DNA of 64,000 nucleotides from Parvibaculum sp041688015 (GCA_041688015.1 JBDNIY010000012.1:124001-188000), one strand, 5' to 3'; counted from the first letter of the stretch, positions 18,247 through 27,612 are shown. Numbers and translations: made by a program. The notes: generated by a model from the sequence alone, not told the origin.

Positions 18247-18282
18247 TAGCGGCGGCGCGCAAATCCAACGCCTGTATCCAGC

Positions 18283-18564
18283 CTAGCCGCGCAATTCAAC
18301 GCTGTTTGAATTGCTGTTGCTGTTGCTATTCGAATTCCCATTGGAATTGCTGTTGTAGTTTCCGTTGCTGTTGGAATTCATGTTCCAGTTCCAATTGGAA
18401 TTGAACCCACCACCTCCACCACCTGCGTCGCAGGCATAAGCCGGTGTCGCCAGCATAACAGTCAACAGGCCCGCAACCGCCAACAGGCTTGTCGCGCCGC
18501 CAAACACAATCCAGCGCCGCAAAACGCTCAATTCGATAACCTTGCGCATCATCTGACCCATCAT
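18283..18564 (-). CDS. Exported Asn/Ser-repeat protein
   Basis: A 93-residue protein with a long hydrophobic segment (about residues 18-43, ending ATPAYA, a likely signal cleavage site). A Gly6 run follows, then about 35 residues made almost only of Asn and Ser, with alternating N-S dipeptides. The tail is VELRG. The coding DNA repeats AAYAGCAACAGC-like units. No domain is recognised. Start choice among Met1, 2, 5 and 6 is uncertain. Confidence 0.6.
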   Translation of the reverse strand: MMGQMMRKVIELSVLRRWIVFGGATSLLAVAGLLTVMLATPAYACDAGGGGGGFNSNWNWNMNSNSNGNYNSNSNGNSNSNSNSNSNSVELRG

Positions 18565-18682
18565 TGAACTACATCATCCCATTTTAATACGAAACTGGCA
18601 TATTTCCGGTCGAAATTTGCCTTTGGCCTGATAACGAGCAAGGGGCGTGCCGACAACGAATGTTTGGTATTTTGATGGGAAA

Positions 18683-18759
18683 TGGTAGCGGAGGAGAGAC
18701 TCGAACTCCCGACACGCGGATTATGATTCCGCTGCTCTAACCAACTGAGCTACTCCGCC
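18683..18759 (-). tRNA. tRNA-Met (CAT anticodon)
   Basis: A 77-nt cloverleaf on the minus strand. The acceptor GGCGGAG pairs with CTCCGCT, the D-arm is AGCTCAGTTGG, and the anticodon stem GCGGA/TCCGC carries the loop ATCATAA with CAT. The T-arm contains GTTCGAG. CCA is encoded at 18683-18685. The A-U/G-U closing pair and general form suggest elongator Met, or an Ile tRNA with modified CAT; I cannot separate them. Confidence 0.95.
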
Positions 18760-18879
18760 CCGGAGACGCCTAGATCCGCTCGCGGGCCTAGCATCTGGAG
18801 AGATGGGGATATAAAGGGCAGGCCCGAAGCCTGTCAAGGTTCGGCCACCACCTAAGCGAAAAAGAGGTTCAATAAAGCG

Positions 18880-19566
18880 TCAGACGGCGGCGTTTTGTTC
18901 TGCCTCGCCCTCATTGGCGAGTATTTCACCGTCCATCGCCTTGCGGAACCGCAGCATGGTGAAGAGGCCCATCGGCTGTAGCGACCTCGTCTCAATGAGA
19001 TTGAGTGTGGTCATTTCCGTGATCGTCTCGATCCGGAAATCAGGATGCCAGCCTAGCGCGCGTGCCGCTGGCGCCATCCACCGTTCAACCGCGCCGCGAA
19101 TACCGTGGTCTTGTGCAAAATGATTGACGATGATGACTTCGCCGCCCGGCGCGCAAACGCGCTCCAACTCGCGCAATACCTTGTGCGGGTTCGGCACCAC
19201 GGTCATCACATACATGGCAACAACGGTTTTGAAAGATGCATCATCAAAGCGCAGCTCGGACGCATCCATTTCATAAAGACCGACAACATTGCGCAATTTG
19301 CGTGTGCGCTTACGGTGGCGTGCCTTGCGCAGCATGTCAGGCGAAAAATCAATGCCGGTGATCGACAGATGGCGCGCGTAACGCGGCAAAGCCACCCCAG
19401 TGCCGACGCCCACTTCCAGCAGCGTGCCGTCACGTTTATTAATGACGTCGATGGCGCGCTTGCGGCCAAAGTCAGCGATGGGCCCAAACGACCAGTCATA
19501 GATTGGCGCCCAGCGCGCATATGCCTTCAGAACAGCCTGTTCGTCGATACGCGCTATACCCGTCAA
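18880..19566 (-). CDS. pmtA: Phosphatidylethanolamine N-methyltransferase (PmtA-like)
   Basis: A 228-residue SAM-dependent methyltransferase that should methylate phosphatidylethanolamine to phosphatidylcholine at the membrane surface. SAM motif I is LLEVGVGTGVALPRY, followed by ITGIDFSPDMLRKAR and EMDASELRFDDASF. The N-terminus YARWAPIYDWSFG and C-terminus LQPMGLFTMLRFRKA are like the Rhodobacter-type PmtA. A 5-bp inverted repeat (TTGCT-N4-AGCAA, 19619-19632) lies about 50 bp before its start. Confidence 0.85.
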   Translation of the reverse strand: MTGIARIDEQAVLKAYARWAPIYDWSFGPIADFGRKRAIDVINKRDGTLLEVGVGTGVALPRYARHLSITGIDFSPDMLRKARHRKRTRKLRNVVGLYEMDASELRFDDASFKTVVAMYVMTVVPNPHKVLRELERVCAPGGEVIIVNHFAQDHGIRGAVERWMAPAARALGWHPDFRIETITEMTTLNLIETRSLQPMGLFTMLRFRKAMDGEILANEGEAEQNAAV

Positions 19567-19711
19567 CTCAATCTCTCCACTTAATCCCCGCCCACTCTAA
19601 TGTGGAGGGCACATTACCTTGCTCGCAAGCAATTTTTGTCAATTAATTTTTTAAAAGTCATGTAGCTAGCGAGATCATGCGTCATGACCCATAAGCCCAT
19701 GCCCCGTAAAC

Positions 19712-20923
19712 TCAATGTGCCGCCGCCTGCATGGCCGCGACTTTTCCTTCATTCAGCGCATCAAGATGGGCTTTAGCAATAAAACCGCCGCCCAGCACAC
19801 GCCCACCGTCCTGCGAGTAAAAAACACACGCCTGCCCCGCCGCAACGCCTTCTTCGCCGTCCGTAAGATCAATCTCGACATCCCCACCGGGGAGAACGCG
19901 TAAACGGGCCTCAACAGGCGCCGCCGTCGAGCGCACGCGCACCATAAGGTCAAGCGCGCCTTCAAGGGGCGACAAAGGCTCATCGCCCAACCAATTCACT
20001 TCACGCAGTGTGAGGCGGCGCGTCAGCAGGGCCGCCTTTGGCCCGACGATCACACGCTTGCGCGACGCATCCAGCTTGATCACAAACAAAGGCGTCGCCT
20101 CTGGCTCGCTGGCCCCAAGGCCAAGGCCCCGTCGCTGGCCAATCGTGTAATGACTGACACCCTTGTGCCGCCCCAACACACGGCCATCAAGATCAATAAT
20201 ATCACCTTCGCCATCGCTGCTGGGACGCATGCGATCAATAATGTTGGTATAGCGCCCGGTCGGGACAAAACAAATGTCCTGACTATCGGGCTTTTCGGCC
20301 ACAACAAGGCCCATGCGGCTCGCCATAGCGCGCGTTTCCGCCTTCGTGAGATCACCAAGCGGAAAGCGCAGATAATCAAGCTGGGCCTGCGTTGTAGTGA
20401 ACAAGAAATAACTCTGGTCGCGATCAAAATCGCGCGGACGATGAAGTTGACGCCCACGCGGGCCGGGGCGGCTGGCAATGTAGTGGCCCGTGGCAAGCGC
20501 TGCCGCGCCAAGATCGCGCGCCGTCTCAAGCAGGTCGCGAAACTTCACCCGTTCATTGCAACGCACGCAAGGGATCGGCGTTTCACCAGCCACATAGGAG
20601 TCTACAAAATCATCCATGACAGCGGCGCGGAACCGCTCTTCATAGTCCAGCACATAATGAGGGATGTCGATGCGCGCCGCGACGGCGCGCGCGTCTTGAA
20701 TATCCTGTCCCGCACAGCAGGCGCCCTTTTTCTGGACCGCGACGCCATGGTCATAGAGCTGCATCGTCATGCCAACGACGTCATAGCCTTGCTCTTTCAG
20801 CAAAGCAGCCGTCACCGAACTGTCAACGCCACCCGACATGGCCACAACAACCCGCGTCTCCTCGGGACGACCTGGGAGATCAAGGCTATTCAGACCGGTT
20901 TTTTCATCAAAAGGTTCGCGCAT
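19712..20923 (-). CDS. mnmA: tRNA-specific 2-thiouridylase MnmA
   Basis: A 403-residue enzyme that thiolates U34 of tRNA-Lys, -Glu and -Gln. The ATP pyrophosphatase motif is SGGVDSS (residues 30-36). The catalytic cysteines are Cys119 in TPIPCVRCN and Cys218 in KPDSQDICFVP. The C-terminal beta-barrel domains are complete. A short N-terminal extension of about 22 residues precedes the core. It is cytosolic and stands alone. Confidence 0.96.
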   Translation of the reverse strand: MREPFDEKTGLNSLDLPGRPEETRVVVAMSGGVDSSVTAALLKEQGYDVVGMTMQLYDHGVAVQKKGACCAGQDIQDARAVAARIDIPHYVLDYEERFRAAVMDDFVDSYVAGETPIPCVRCNERVKFRDLLETARDLGAAALATGHYIASRPGPRGRQLHRPRDFDRDQSYFLFTTTQAQLDYLRFPLGDLTKAETRAMASRMGLVVAEKPDSQDICFVPTGRYTNIIDRMRPSSDGEGDIIDLDGRVLGRHKGVSHYTIGQRRGLGLGASEPEATPLFVIKLDASRKRVIVGPKAALLTRRLTLREVNWLGDEPLSPLEGALDLMVRVRSTAAPVEARLRVLPGGDVEIDLTDGEEGVAAGQACVFYSQDGGRVLGGGFIAKAHLDALNEGKVAAMQAAAH

Positions 20924-21107
20924 GGTTCTAGCTATGGTGTTCGATTTTCAAACCGCTACCTTCCGCCCGGCCAGCAACAAGCAATCTGGCTCGACGACGT
21001 GGCTTGACCCGGCAAAAAATGCCTGATCGGCAGGAATATCGTCGCGGAGCCGCCTCGCGTCAATGGGCAAGTCATTGAATTTCCCATGAAATTCGCCGCG
21101 CGCCTCG

Positions 21108-21123
21108 TGGCCCGCCCCTTGCT
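21108..21123 (+). promoter_or_regulatory. Sigma-54 promoter of fliK-flgD
   Basis: TGGCCCG-CCCC-TTGCT matches the -24/-12 consensus TGGCACG-N4-TTGCW at all but one fixed base and has correct GG/GC spacing. The start would be near 21134, about 60 bp before fliK. It fits class III/IV flagellar control by RpoN with FlbD, which is encoded in this window. Confidence 0.75.
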
Positions 21124-21192
21124 TCCTATGGTTTAACCCAAAAGGCCTCTGTCGTCTGAGGCCCGGAAATTGTTTAAACAAGGTGACATGCT

Positions 21193-22722
21193 ATGGGCCT
21201 GCCAACCCCTGTAAGTTTTCGTACAAGCCAGCCGAATACTGCTGCGATCCTGCCCGCCGCGCCGCAAAAGACCGACACCGCGCGCGATCAGAACCAATTT
21301 GAGCGTCATCTGGACGATAACAAGACCCAAGGCAATAGCAACGCAGACCGCCGCGAAGCCAACAGACGCGCCGATCAGCGTGATCAAGATCGTATCGCAA
21401 AAGACCACGCCGACAGTGCTCGCGACACCCAGAAAACCGATAGCGACACGGTGCCGCAGAGTGATAGCGCTCCCAAGGTAGCCGACACACCCGAGCCCGT
21501 TGCCGCGCCCGCAGACGCCCATGCGACACAGAAAGACAGCACCAAAGCAGCCGCAAGCGACGCCGCCAAAACCGACGCCAACACCACGCCTGAACCAGAT
21601 ACCGCCGCGCCACTGACGGCCAAGGCTGCCAACGCCGAAGCTGATCAGGCCCAGGATAGTGCCGCTGCACCCGACGCATCAAAGATCGCCGACACAACGC
21701 CAACGCCAAAGCCAAAGCCGAAGACCGACAAGACGAAGGAGACAGACGAGCCCTCCGCAGACCTTGCCGGTCTGGCGGCAGCGACCGTTGCAAAACCTAT
21801 CGAAACACGCAAAACGGAAGTCAAAACGCCAAGCACGGAGCCGAAGGGTGCAGCAGCACCCGCCCCTGCCGCCTTGGCCCCTCTTGCTGCCGACGCTGCA
21901 AATACGGCAGCAAAAGCCAACACCGCGCAGCCGAAGACAGACGATGGCGACCCGAAAGCTAACCTCTCCATCTCGTCCAAGGAAGGTCTCGGCCACGAAG
22001 CCGCCGCCAAAATGGCCGACAAGAACGACGCCAAAACCGCGACGGCTCAAGCAAGCGGGCCCAATGCGCCAACGCCAGCGCAGGCCACACCGACAGCAAG
22101 TGCGACAACACAGAATTTCGCCAAGATGGTCGCCGCCGCAAGTGGGGGCGAAGTTTCGTCCGTCACATCGAGCGGCAGTGGATCAAGCAGCGCCAGCGCC
22201 TTAAGCGACCTGCAGAACATCGCCACCACGACGCAAAGCCAGAATGCCAATGGGACCACGGTCCGCATTGGCACCCTTCCCGGCCAGACGACACCGACCC
22301 AGGTGCCCGCCATGACCATTGCTTTGCAGGTTGCGCGCAATCTACAAAAGGGCATCAACCGCTTCGACATCCGCCTTGATCCCGCCGAGATGGGCCGCAT
22401 CGACGTCCGCATGGATGTGAAAAAGGACGGCAGCGTCACCACGCACATGGTCGTGGAACGCCCTGAGACGCTTGAGCTTCTGCGTCGCGACGCCACCGCA
22501 TTGCAGCAAGCTCTGAACAACGCTGGCCTTCAAGCCAACCCAGACAGCCTGAATTTTTCGCTGCGCGACGGCAATGCAGGCAATCAGGGGCAGAACTTTG
22601 CGGGCAATGCGCAGGGGTCTAGCGGTTTGAGTAATTTTGAATCGGCACCGGACAAGGTCGTACTCAGCCCGATCTACAACATCAATACAGCCGCCAATGG
22701 CGGCATCGACATTCGCGTCTGA
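21193..22722 (+). CDS. fliK: Flagellar hook-length control protein FliK
   Basis: A 509-residue protein. The first 340 or so residues are low-complexity and rich in Ala, Lys, Thr, Asp and Pro, as expected for the unstructured ruler part. The C-terminal Flg_hook domain is clear (about 375-480): INRFDIRLDPAEMGRIDVRM, then VERPETLELLRRDATALQQALNNAGLQ. It is secreted by the flagellar export apparatus and stops hook growth. The start has AAGGTGA upstream and the gene is followed 17 bp later by flgD. Confidence 0.9.
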   Translation: MGLPTPVSFRTSQPNTAAILPAAPQKTDTARDQNQFERHLDDNKTQGNSNADRREANRRADQRDQDRIAKDHADSARDTQKTDSDTVPQSDSAPKVADTPEPVAAPADAHATQKDSTKAAASDAAKTDANTTPEPDTAAPLTAKAANAEADQAQDSAAAPDASKIADTTPTPKPKPKTDKTKETDEPSADLAGLAAATVAKPIETRKTEVKTPSTEPKGAAAPAPAALAPLAADAANTAAKANTAQPKTDDGDPKANLSISSKEGLGHEAAAKMADKNDAKTATAQASGPNAPTPAQATPTASATTQNFAKMVAAASGGEVSSVTSSGSGSSSASALSDLQNIATTTQSQNANGTTVRIGTLPGQTTPTQVPAMTIALQVARNLQKGINRFDIRLDPAEMGRIDVRMDVKKDGSVTTHMVVERPETLELLRRDATALQQALNNAGLQANPDSLNFSLRDGNAGNQGQNFAGNAQGSSGLSNFESAPDKVVLSPIYNINTAANGGIDIRV

Positions 22723-22739
22723 GCGAGAGGAATACCCAA

Positions 22740-23429
22740 ATGAGCGTTGATTTAGTCGCCGCGGCCCAGGCCGCCCAAACAGCCACCACATCGCAATCTG
22801 CGGCGGCCAACGCCTCGACAGCTCTGTCAGGCAATTATTCGATGTTCCTCACGCTGTTGACGACCCAGCTGAAAAATCAAGACCCAACAGACCCGATGAA
22901 GTCGGCAGATTTCACCAACCAGCTCGTTCAATATTCGAGCGTCGAACAGCAGATACAGACCAACAAAAATCTAGAAAGCCTCTTGAGCGCCAATATTTTC
23001 CAGGCTGCCAACACCGCTGTTGGTCTCATCGGTAAGCAGGTCCAAGCCTACAGCAATGGCTCGACGCTCAAAGATGGGCAGGCCAGTTGGAAAGTCGATC
23101 TTGCCGACGACGCCCCCAATACCACCGTGCAGGTCCTCGATAAAAATGGCGCAACGGTCTATTCCGAAAAGGTCGATGGCAAGAGCGGGGCTCAAGATTT
23201 CAATTGGGATGGCAAGAATTCATCCGGCACTCAAATGGATGACGGCAGCTATTTCCTGCAAGTCGCCGCCAATGACGCCGCCGGTCAACCCGTGACATCC
23301 GATGTCCGCATAACCGGCATTGTCACAGGCGTCGATATCACGTCTGCAAATCCCGTCATTACGGTTAACGGCGCGCAAATCAAATATTCCGACGTCACAA
23401 GCGTAACGAATGCGCCATCCGGCTCGTAA
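22740..23429 (+). CDS. flgD: Flagellar hook assembly scaffold FlgD
   Basis: A 229-residue hook cap protein. The N-terminal export and cap region has FLTLLTTQLKNQDPTDPMKSADFTNQLVQYSSVEQQIQTN, highly typical. The middle has a FlgD Ig-like part (QDFNWDGKNSSGTQMDDGSYFLQV) and a tudor-like part. It directs polymerisation of FlgE at the growing hook. It forms an operon with fliK. Confidence 0.95.
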   Translation: MSVDLVAAAQAAQTATTSQSAAANASTALSGNYSMFLTLLTTQLKNQDPTDPMKSADFTNQLVQYSSVEQQIQTNKNLESLLSANIFQAANTAVGLIGKQVQAYSNGSTLKDGQASWKVDLADDAPNTTVQVLDKNGATVYSEKVDGKSGAQDFNWDGKNSSGTQMDDGSYFLQVAANDAAGQPVTSDVRITGIVTGVDITSANPVITVNGAQIKYSDVTSVTNAPSGS

Positions 23430-23574
23430 TAACGGCCTGTTTTGTCCTGCCCTTGTCCCAAGTTGAAACGGTTAAGTCTTTGAATTCGATCAAATTTTAC
23501 CCTGCAACTTATCCGTTTCTTAAGTGGCTTGAATGTAAGTTCGGGTTCAACAACGAGTATGGAGAACCTGTTCG

Positions 23575-23850
23575 ATGAGCGAGCAGCATCAGATCAAAAT
23601 CAACTATGTGATAGGTCCCGATGGGACCCCGCTCACCGTGGCTGATTTGCCGCCACCCAACACCAAGCGCTGGGTCATCCGCCGCAAGGCCGAGGTTGTC
23701 GCGGCCGTGCGCGGTGGCCTAATCAGTCTTGATGACGCCTGCCGCCGCTACACACTGACAGTGGAAGAGTTTTTGAGCTGGCAGCGGTCCATCGAACGCC
23801 ATGGACTGGCTGGGCTTCGCGCAACACGCGTCCAGCAATACAGGCAGTAA
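23575..23850 (+). CDS. sciP: CtrA inhibitor SciP (DUF1153)
   Basis: A 91-residue DNA-binding protein. RWVIRRKAEVVAAVRGGLISLDDACRRYTLTVEEFLSWQRSIERHG is the conserved helix-turn-helix block of SciP. In Caulobacter SciP represses CtrA-activated genes in G1 by binding CtrA or its promoters. Position between flgD and fliF fits flagellar and cell-cycle control. The ATG is preceded by GGAG, and a terminator follows. Confidence 0.93.
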   Translation: MSEQHQIKINYVIGPDGTPLTVADLPPPNTKRWVIRRKAEVVAAVRGGLISLDDACRRYTLTVEEFLSWQRSIERHGLAGLRATRVQQYRQ

Positions 23851-23885
23851 GATAGACCCTGTATCTGCGTACTTGCTGACCTGCC

Positions 23886-23921
23886 AACGCCGACGAAGAT
23901 TCCCTTCGTCGGCGTTTTCTT
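23886..23921 (+). terminator. Terminator after sciP
   Basis: AACGCCGACGAA and TTCGTCGGCGTT form a perfect 12-bp stem followed by TTCTTGTTTC. Confidence 0.88.
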
Positions 23922-23958
23922 GTTTCGTTCACGGTCAAACTTCGCCTTCAGGTTGCAA

Positions 23959-24068
23959 CCGGCAGAAATTGCCGACCGCGTTAAGAGTCTGTTTAGGCTA
24001 ACGCGGTAATTTTTTCCCACCGGCACAGGAACCGGGTCTGCATGGGCGCATTGGGCACTTCAGCGGCA
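23959..24068 (+). promoter_or_regulatory. Candidate fliF operon control region
   Basis: Three motifs lie in order. CCGGCA-N4-TTGCCG at 23959-23974 is an inverted repeat, possibly an enhancer-type FlbD site. TTAA-GAGTCTG-TTTA at 23981-23995 is one base off the CtrA box TTAA-N7-TTAA and contains a GAGTC (CcrM GANTC) site. GGGCAC-N8-GGCA-like sequence at 24053-24068 has GG/GC spacing of a sigma-54 promoter with a weaker -12. The last is about 100 bp before fliF. These are pattern matches only. Confidence 0.4.
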
Positions 24069-24170
24069 GACCCCCGGAGGCAAAGAATTTGTCGAAGGCC
24101 TGGTGTCTTGCACTTGCAATCATCCAAGAACGGGGTGAACGCATAGAGCGGTGACACTTGAGGTGGGAAC

Positions 24171-25823
24171 GTGGGCGGATTTTCAAATCTGTTGAAAACG
24201 CTGGGCCCTGTAAGGCTCGCAACACTCGGTCTGGTCGCAGCAGCGCTCCTGGGCTTCTTTGCCTATTTGGGCATGAAGATGTCCGCGGAGCCGATGGCGC
24301 TTCTCTTTGCCGATATTGCACCCGAAGACGCGGCCAAAATGACTGGCGCGCTCGATGCGATGAAGATCAACTATCAGCTCAAAGGTGACGGGACGACAAT
24401 CCTGGTGCCCGAAAGCACCGTCTTGAAGCTGCGCATGGCACTGGCGGCCAAAGGCCTGCCCGCTGGGGGCACAGTCGGTTATGAAATCTTTGACAATGCA
24501 GACGCACTCGGCACGACGAGCTTTCTTCAAAACATCAATCATCTGCGTGCGCTTGAAGGCGAATTGTCGCGCACCATCCGTTCAATCGACGGCATTGAGG
24601 CAGTGCGCGTCCATCTCGTGCTCCCCGAACGCGAACTCTTTTCACGCGACAAGCGCGAGCCAACCGCCTCGCTGGTCCTCAAGGTTAGCGGAAAACTTGC
24701 CAGCGCTCAGGTCAAAGCCATTCAACAACTCGTAGCTTCTGCCGTCGAAGGTCTGACGCCCGGCCATGTCTCCATTGTCAATGAACACGGCATTTTGCTT
24801 GCAAGCGGCATGGGTGACGACAGCCAATCCATGATCTCATCAAGCATCGACGAGCGTCGCGCCTCTTATGAGCAGCGTCTGCGCACGCATGTCGAAAATA
24901 TCGTCAGCCGCGTTGTCGGCGTCGACAAGGCGCGCGTCGAAGTGACCGCGCAGATGGATTACAACCGGGTCACGCAGACATCTGACAGCTACGATCCCAA
25001 CGGACAGGTCGTCCGCTCGACGCAGACGGTTGAAGACAAATCAAACAATTCCGATGGCAAGGACACGCAAGGCGTCTCCGTCGCCAACAACCTGCCGAAT
25101 GCCGGTGCTAGTAGCGGAGACAATGGCTCCGTATCGCGCCAGCAGTCCAATCGTAACGAAGAAACCATCAACTACGAAATCTCGCGCACCACAAAGACTG
25201 AAGTGCTCGAACCCGGGCGCGTGAAGCGTCTATCGATTGCTGTACTCGTTGATGGCACCTACGCAAAGGGCGCAGACGGCCAGACCATTTATACGCCACG
25301 TTCGGACAAGGAAATCTCGCAGATCGAGGCACTCGTCAAATCGGCCATCGGTTTTGACAATGCGCGCGGAGATCAAATTCAAGTCGTCAATCTGCAATTT
25401 GCAGCACCGACGCCCATCGAAGAAATTGCGCCTGAAGTTGCACCCTTCCTCAACCTCACCAAAGCCGACTACATGCGTATAAGCGAATTTGGTGTGCTCT
25501 CCATTCTCGCGCTAATCGCCATGTTCTTTGTCTTTCGCCCTGTCTTGACCCGCCTTGCCAGCGTTGGCGGCGGCGCGAGCCGCGGCATGATCGGCAATGC
25601 AAACGCCAGCCACAACGGCGCGATCGGATCAACTTATGGCGACGCCAATCCAGCCTTGCCCGCGCCCGATGGCAGTGACGGCGGCGACGACAGCTTGATC
25701 GACATTGCCCAAGTCGCCGACAAGGTGAAGGGCTCATCCGTTCGCAAAATAGGTGAACTGGTCACAGTCCATCCCGATGAATCCATTTCCATTCTGCGCA
25801 GCTGGCTGCACGAAGCCGTTTAA
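24171..25823 (+). CDS. fliF: Flagellar MS-ring protein FliF
   Basis: A 550-residue inner-membrane protein forming the MS ring. The first membrane helix is at about residues 20-40 (TLGLVAAALLGFFAYLGMKM), followed by the YscJ/FliF domain (LRMALAAKGLPAGGTVGYEIFD, LEGELSRTIRSIDGIEAVRVHLVLPER) and the second helix near 435-455. The C-terminal FliG-binding tail ends SILRSWLHEAV. Translation starts at GTG. It is the first gene of fliF-fliG-fliH-fliN-flbD-flhA. Confidence 0.97.
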   Translation: MGGFSNLLKTLGPVRLATLGLVAAALLGFFAYLGMKMSAEPMALLFADIAPEDAAKMTGALDAMKINYQLKGDGTTILVPESTVLKLRMALAAKGLPAGGTVGYEIFDNADALGTTSFLQNINHLRALEGELSRTIRSIDGIEAVRVHLVLPERELFSRDKREPTASLVLKVSGKLASAQVKAIQQLVASAVEGLTPGHVSIVNEHGILLASGMGDDSQSMISSSIDERRASYEQRLRTHVENIVSRVVGVDKARVEVTAQMDYNRVTQTSDSYDPNGQVVRSTQTVEDKSNNSDGKDTQGVSVANNLPNAGASSGDNGSVSRQQSNRNEETINYEISRTTKTEVLEPGRVKRLSIAVLVDGTYAKGADGQTIYTPRSDKEISQIEALVKSAIGFDNARGDQIQVVNLQFAAPTPIEEIAPEVAPFLNLTKADYMRISEFGVLSILALIAMFFVFRPVLTRLASVGGGASRGMIGNANASHNGAIGSTYGDANPALPAPDGSDGGDDSLIDIAQVADKVKGSSVRKIGELVTVHPDESISILRSWLHEAV

Positions 25824-25834
25824 GGATCTGAAAC

Positions 25835-26860
25835 GTGGCAACCGCACCGAAAAAAGTTGATGACAAAGGCCTGACTGGCCCGCAAAAGGCGGCCGTATTC
25901 ATGCTTGCACTGGGTTCCGACGACGCCTCCTCGCTCTGGGACATGTTCGACGACGACGAAATCCGCGAGATGTCACAAATCATGTCAACGCTGGGCACCG
26001 TTCACGCTGGAACCGTCGAAAAATTACTAATCGAATTTGCCTCCAAGATGTCGGGTACCGGTGCTTTGGTCGGCTCATACGAATCCACCGAGCGCTTGCT
26101 GTCAAAATTTCTGTCCGAAGATCGCGTCAACTCGGTCATGGACGAAATTCGCGGCCCCGCTGGTCGTACCATGTGGGAAAAGCTCGCCCACGTGAACGAG
26201 CAGGTTCTCGCCAGCTACCTGAAGAACGAATATCCCCAGACCGTTGCGGTTGTTCTTTCGAAGATCCGTCCTGACCATGCCGCACGCGTCCTGCCATACC
26301 TGCCGGAAGAGTTTGCGCTTGAAGTCGTGACCCGCATGTTGCGCATGGAGACGGTGCAAAAGGACATTCTCGACAAGGTTGAGCAAACACTGCGTGCCGA
26401 ATTCATGTCGAATCTGTCGCATACCAACCGCCGCGATAGCCATGAACTCATGGCCGAAATTTTCAACAATTTCGACCGCCAAACCGAAGGCCGCTTCCTC
26501 GCCGCCCTCGAAGAACGCTCACGCGACAGTGCCGAAAAAATCAAGGCTCTGATGTTCACGTTTGAAGACCTTGCCAAACTTGATCCAGGTTCCGTGCAAA
26601 CCCTTCTGCGCGCCATTGACAAGAACAAGCTCGGCATCGCGCTCAAAGGCTCGTCGGACACAATGCGCGACCTCTTCTTTGCCAATATGTCGGAACGTGC
26701 AGCCAAAATCTTGCGCGAAGACATGGAATTGATGGGCCCTGTGCGCCTCAAGGATGTCGATGAAGCCCAAATGACAATGGTCAATATCGCCAAAGACCTC
26801 GCGCAGAAAGGCGAGATCATGATCGCAGCCAATAATGAAGAAGACGAACTTATCTACTAG
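25835..26860 (+). CDS. fliG: Flagellar motor switch protein FliG
   Basis: A 341-residue rotor protein. LTGPQKAAVFMLALGSDDASSLWDMFDDDEI is the N-terminal FliF-binding domain. EHPQT appears as EYPQTVAVVLSKIRPDHAARVLPYLP in the middle domain. The C-terminal torque helix with alternating charge is KDLAQKG-adjacent and complete. Start is GTG, 11 bp after fliF. It couples stator force to rotor rotation and switching. Confidence 0.97.
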   Translation: MATAPKKVDDKGLTGPQKAAVFMLALGSDDASSLWDMFDDDEIREMSQIMSTLGTVHAGTVEKLLIEFASKMSGTGALVGSYESTERLLSKFLSEDRVNSVMDEIRGPAGRTMWEKLAHVNEQVLASYLKNEYPQTVAVVLSKIRPDHAARVLPYLPEEFALEVVTRMLRMETVQKDILDKVEQTLRAEFMSNLSHTNRRDSHELMAEIFNNFDRQTEGRFLAALEERSRDSAEKIKALMFTFEDLAKLDPGSVQTLLRAIDKNKLGIALKGSSDTMRDLFFANMSERAAKILREDMELMGPVRLKDVDEAQMTMVNIAKDLAQKGEIMIAANNEEDELIY

Positions 26861-26912
26861 TCCAACACCAACAGTATTTATCGGGTCTTTCCGAACAGTC
26901 AGTTGAAATGTA

Positions 26913-27602
26913 ATGACGATGAAACAGGCCGTAAAATTCACCTTCGACACCCGTTTTGACGGCTTTGCAGAGCCGTCTGCCGCTGGTGCTGGGCAGGTGA
27001 AGGCGACGTTTACCCAAGAGGATATCGAGCGCGCCCGCGCCGAGGGTCATGCTTCGGGGTTTCTTACCGGCCAGATCGACGCCAATGCAACATCTCAAGC
27101 AGAGACCGCCACCGCCATGGAGCTCTTTGCAGAAAATGCCAGAAGTTTGCTCTCGGCACTCCAAGCCGAAAGCGCCGTTATTCGCGGTGAAGCCGCCGCG
27201 CTGGCCATGATCGCCGCGCGCAAGCTGGCGCCCGCCCTTGTCGCCACCCGGCCGCAATCAGAAATCGAAGCCGTTTTGCGCGATTGTCTTACGCATCTCA
27301 ATCGCGAACCTCACATCGTCTTGCGTGTGTCAGATCAACTCGTCGAGCAGTTGAAGGCAACAGTTGACCACATGGCGATGGAACGCGGCCTCAGCGGTCG
27401 GATTATCTTGCTCGGTCAAAACGACATTGCTGAAGGTGATTGCGTTGTTGAGTGGGCCGACGGCGGCGTTGTTCGCTCCGCTGCCGACATCGAAAAAGAA
27501 CTGACCGAAATCGTTGATAGATACATCGCAACCCTCAACGCCCCGAAATCCGATCTCAACCGTCTCGAAATGTCCGAGACGCGCCAGACAAACTCACTCT
27601 AG
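26913..27602 (+). CDS. fliH: Flagellar export regulator FliH (FlbE-like)
   Basis: A 229-residue FliH-like protein. It has a short N-terminal part, an FTQEDIERARAEGHASGFLTGQID segment typical of FliH, a long helix, and a C-terminal domain (IAARKLAPALVATRPQSEIEAVLRDCLTHL, then GDCVVEWADGGVVRSAADIEKELTEIVDRY). It should bind and regulate the FliI ATPase. In Caulobacter the gene in this operon place is flbE. Confidence 0.88.
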   Translation: MTMKQAVKFTFDTRFDGFAEPSAAGAGQVKATFTQEDIERARAEGHASGFLTGQIDANATSQAETATAMELFAENARSLLSALQAESAVIRGEAAALAMIAARKLAPALVATRPQSEIEAVLRDCLTHLNREPHIVLRVSDQLVEQLKATVDHMAMERGLSGRIILLGQNDIAEGDCVVEWADGGVVRSAADIEKELTEIVDRYIATLNAPKSDLNRLEMSETRQTNSL

Positions 27603-27612
27603 GAACTGAGCC

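Noticed and set aside
20948..21181. Minus-strand open reading of 77 codons between mnmA and fliK
   Set aside because: It covers the strong sigma-54 promoter of fliK, has no ribosome site and no recognisable product.
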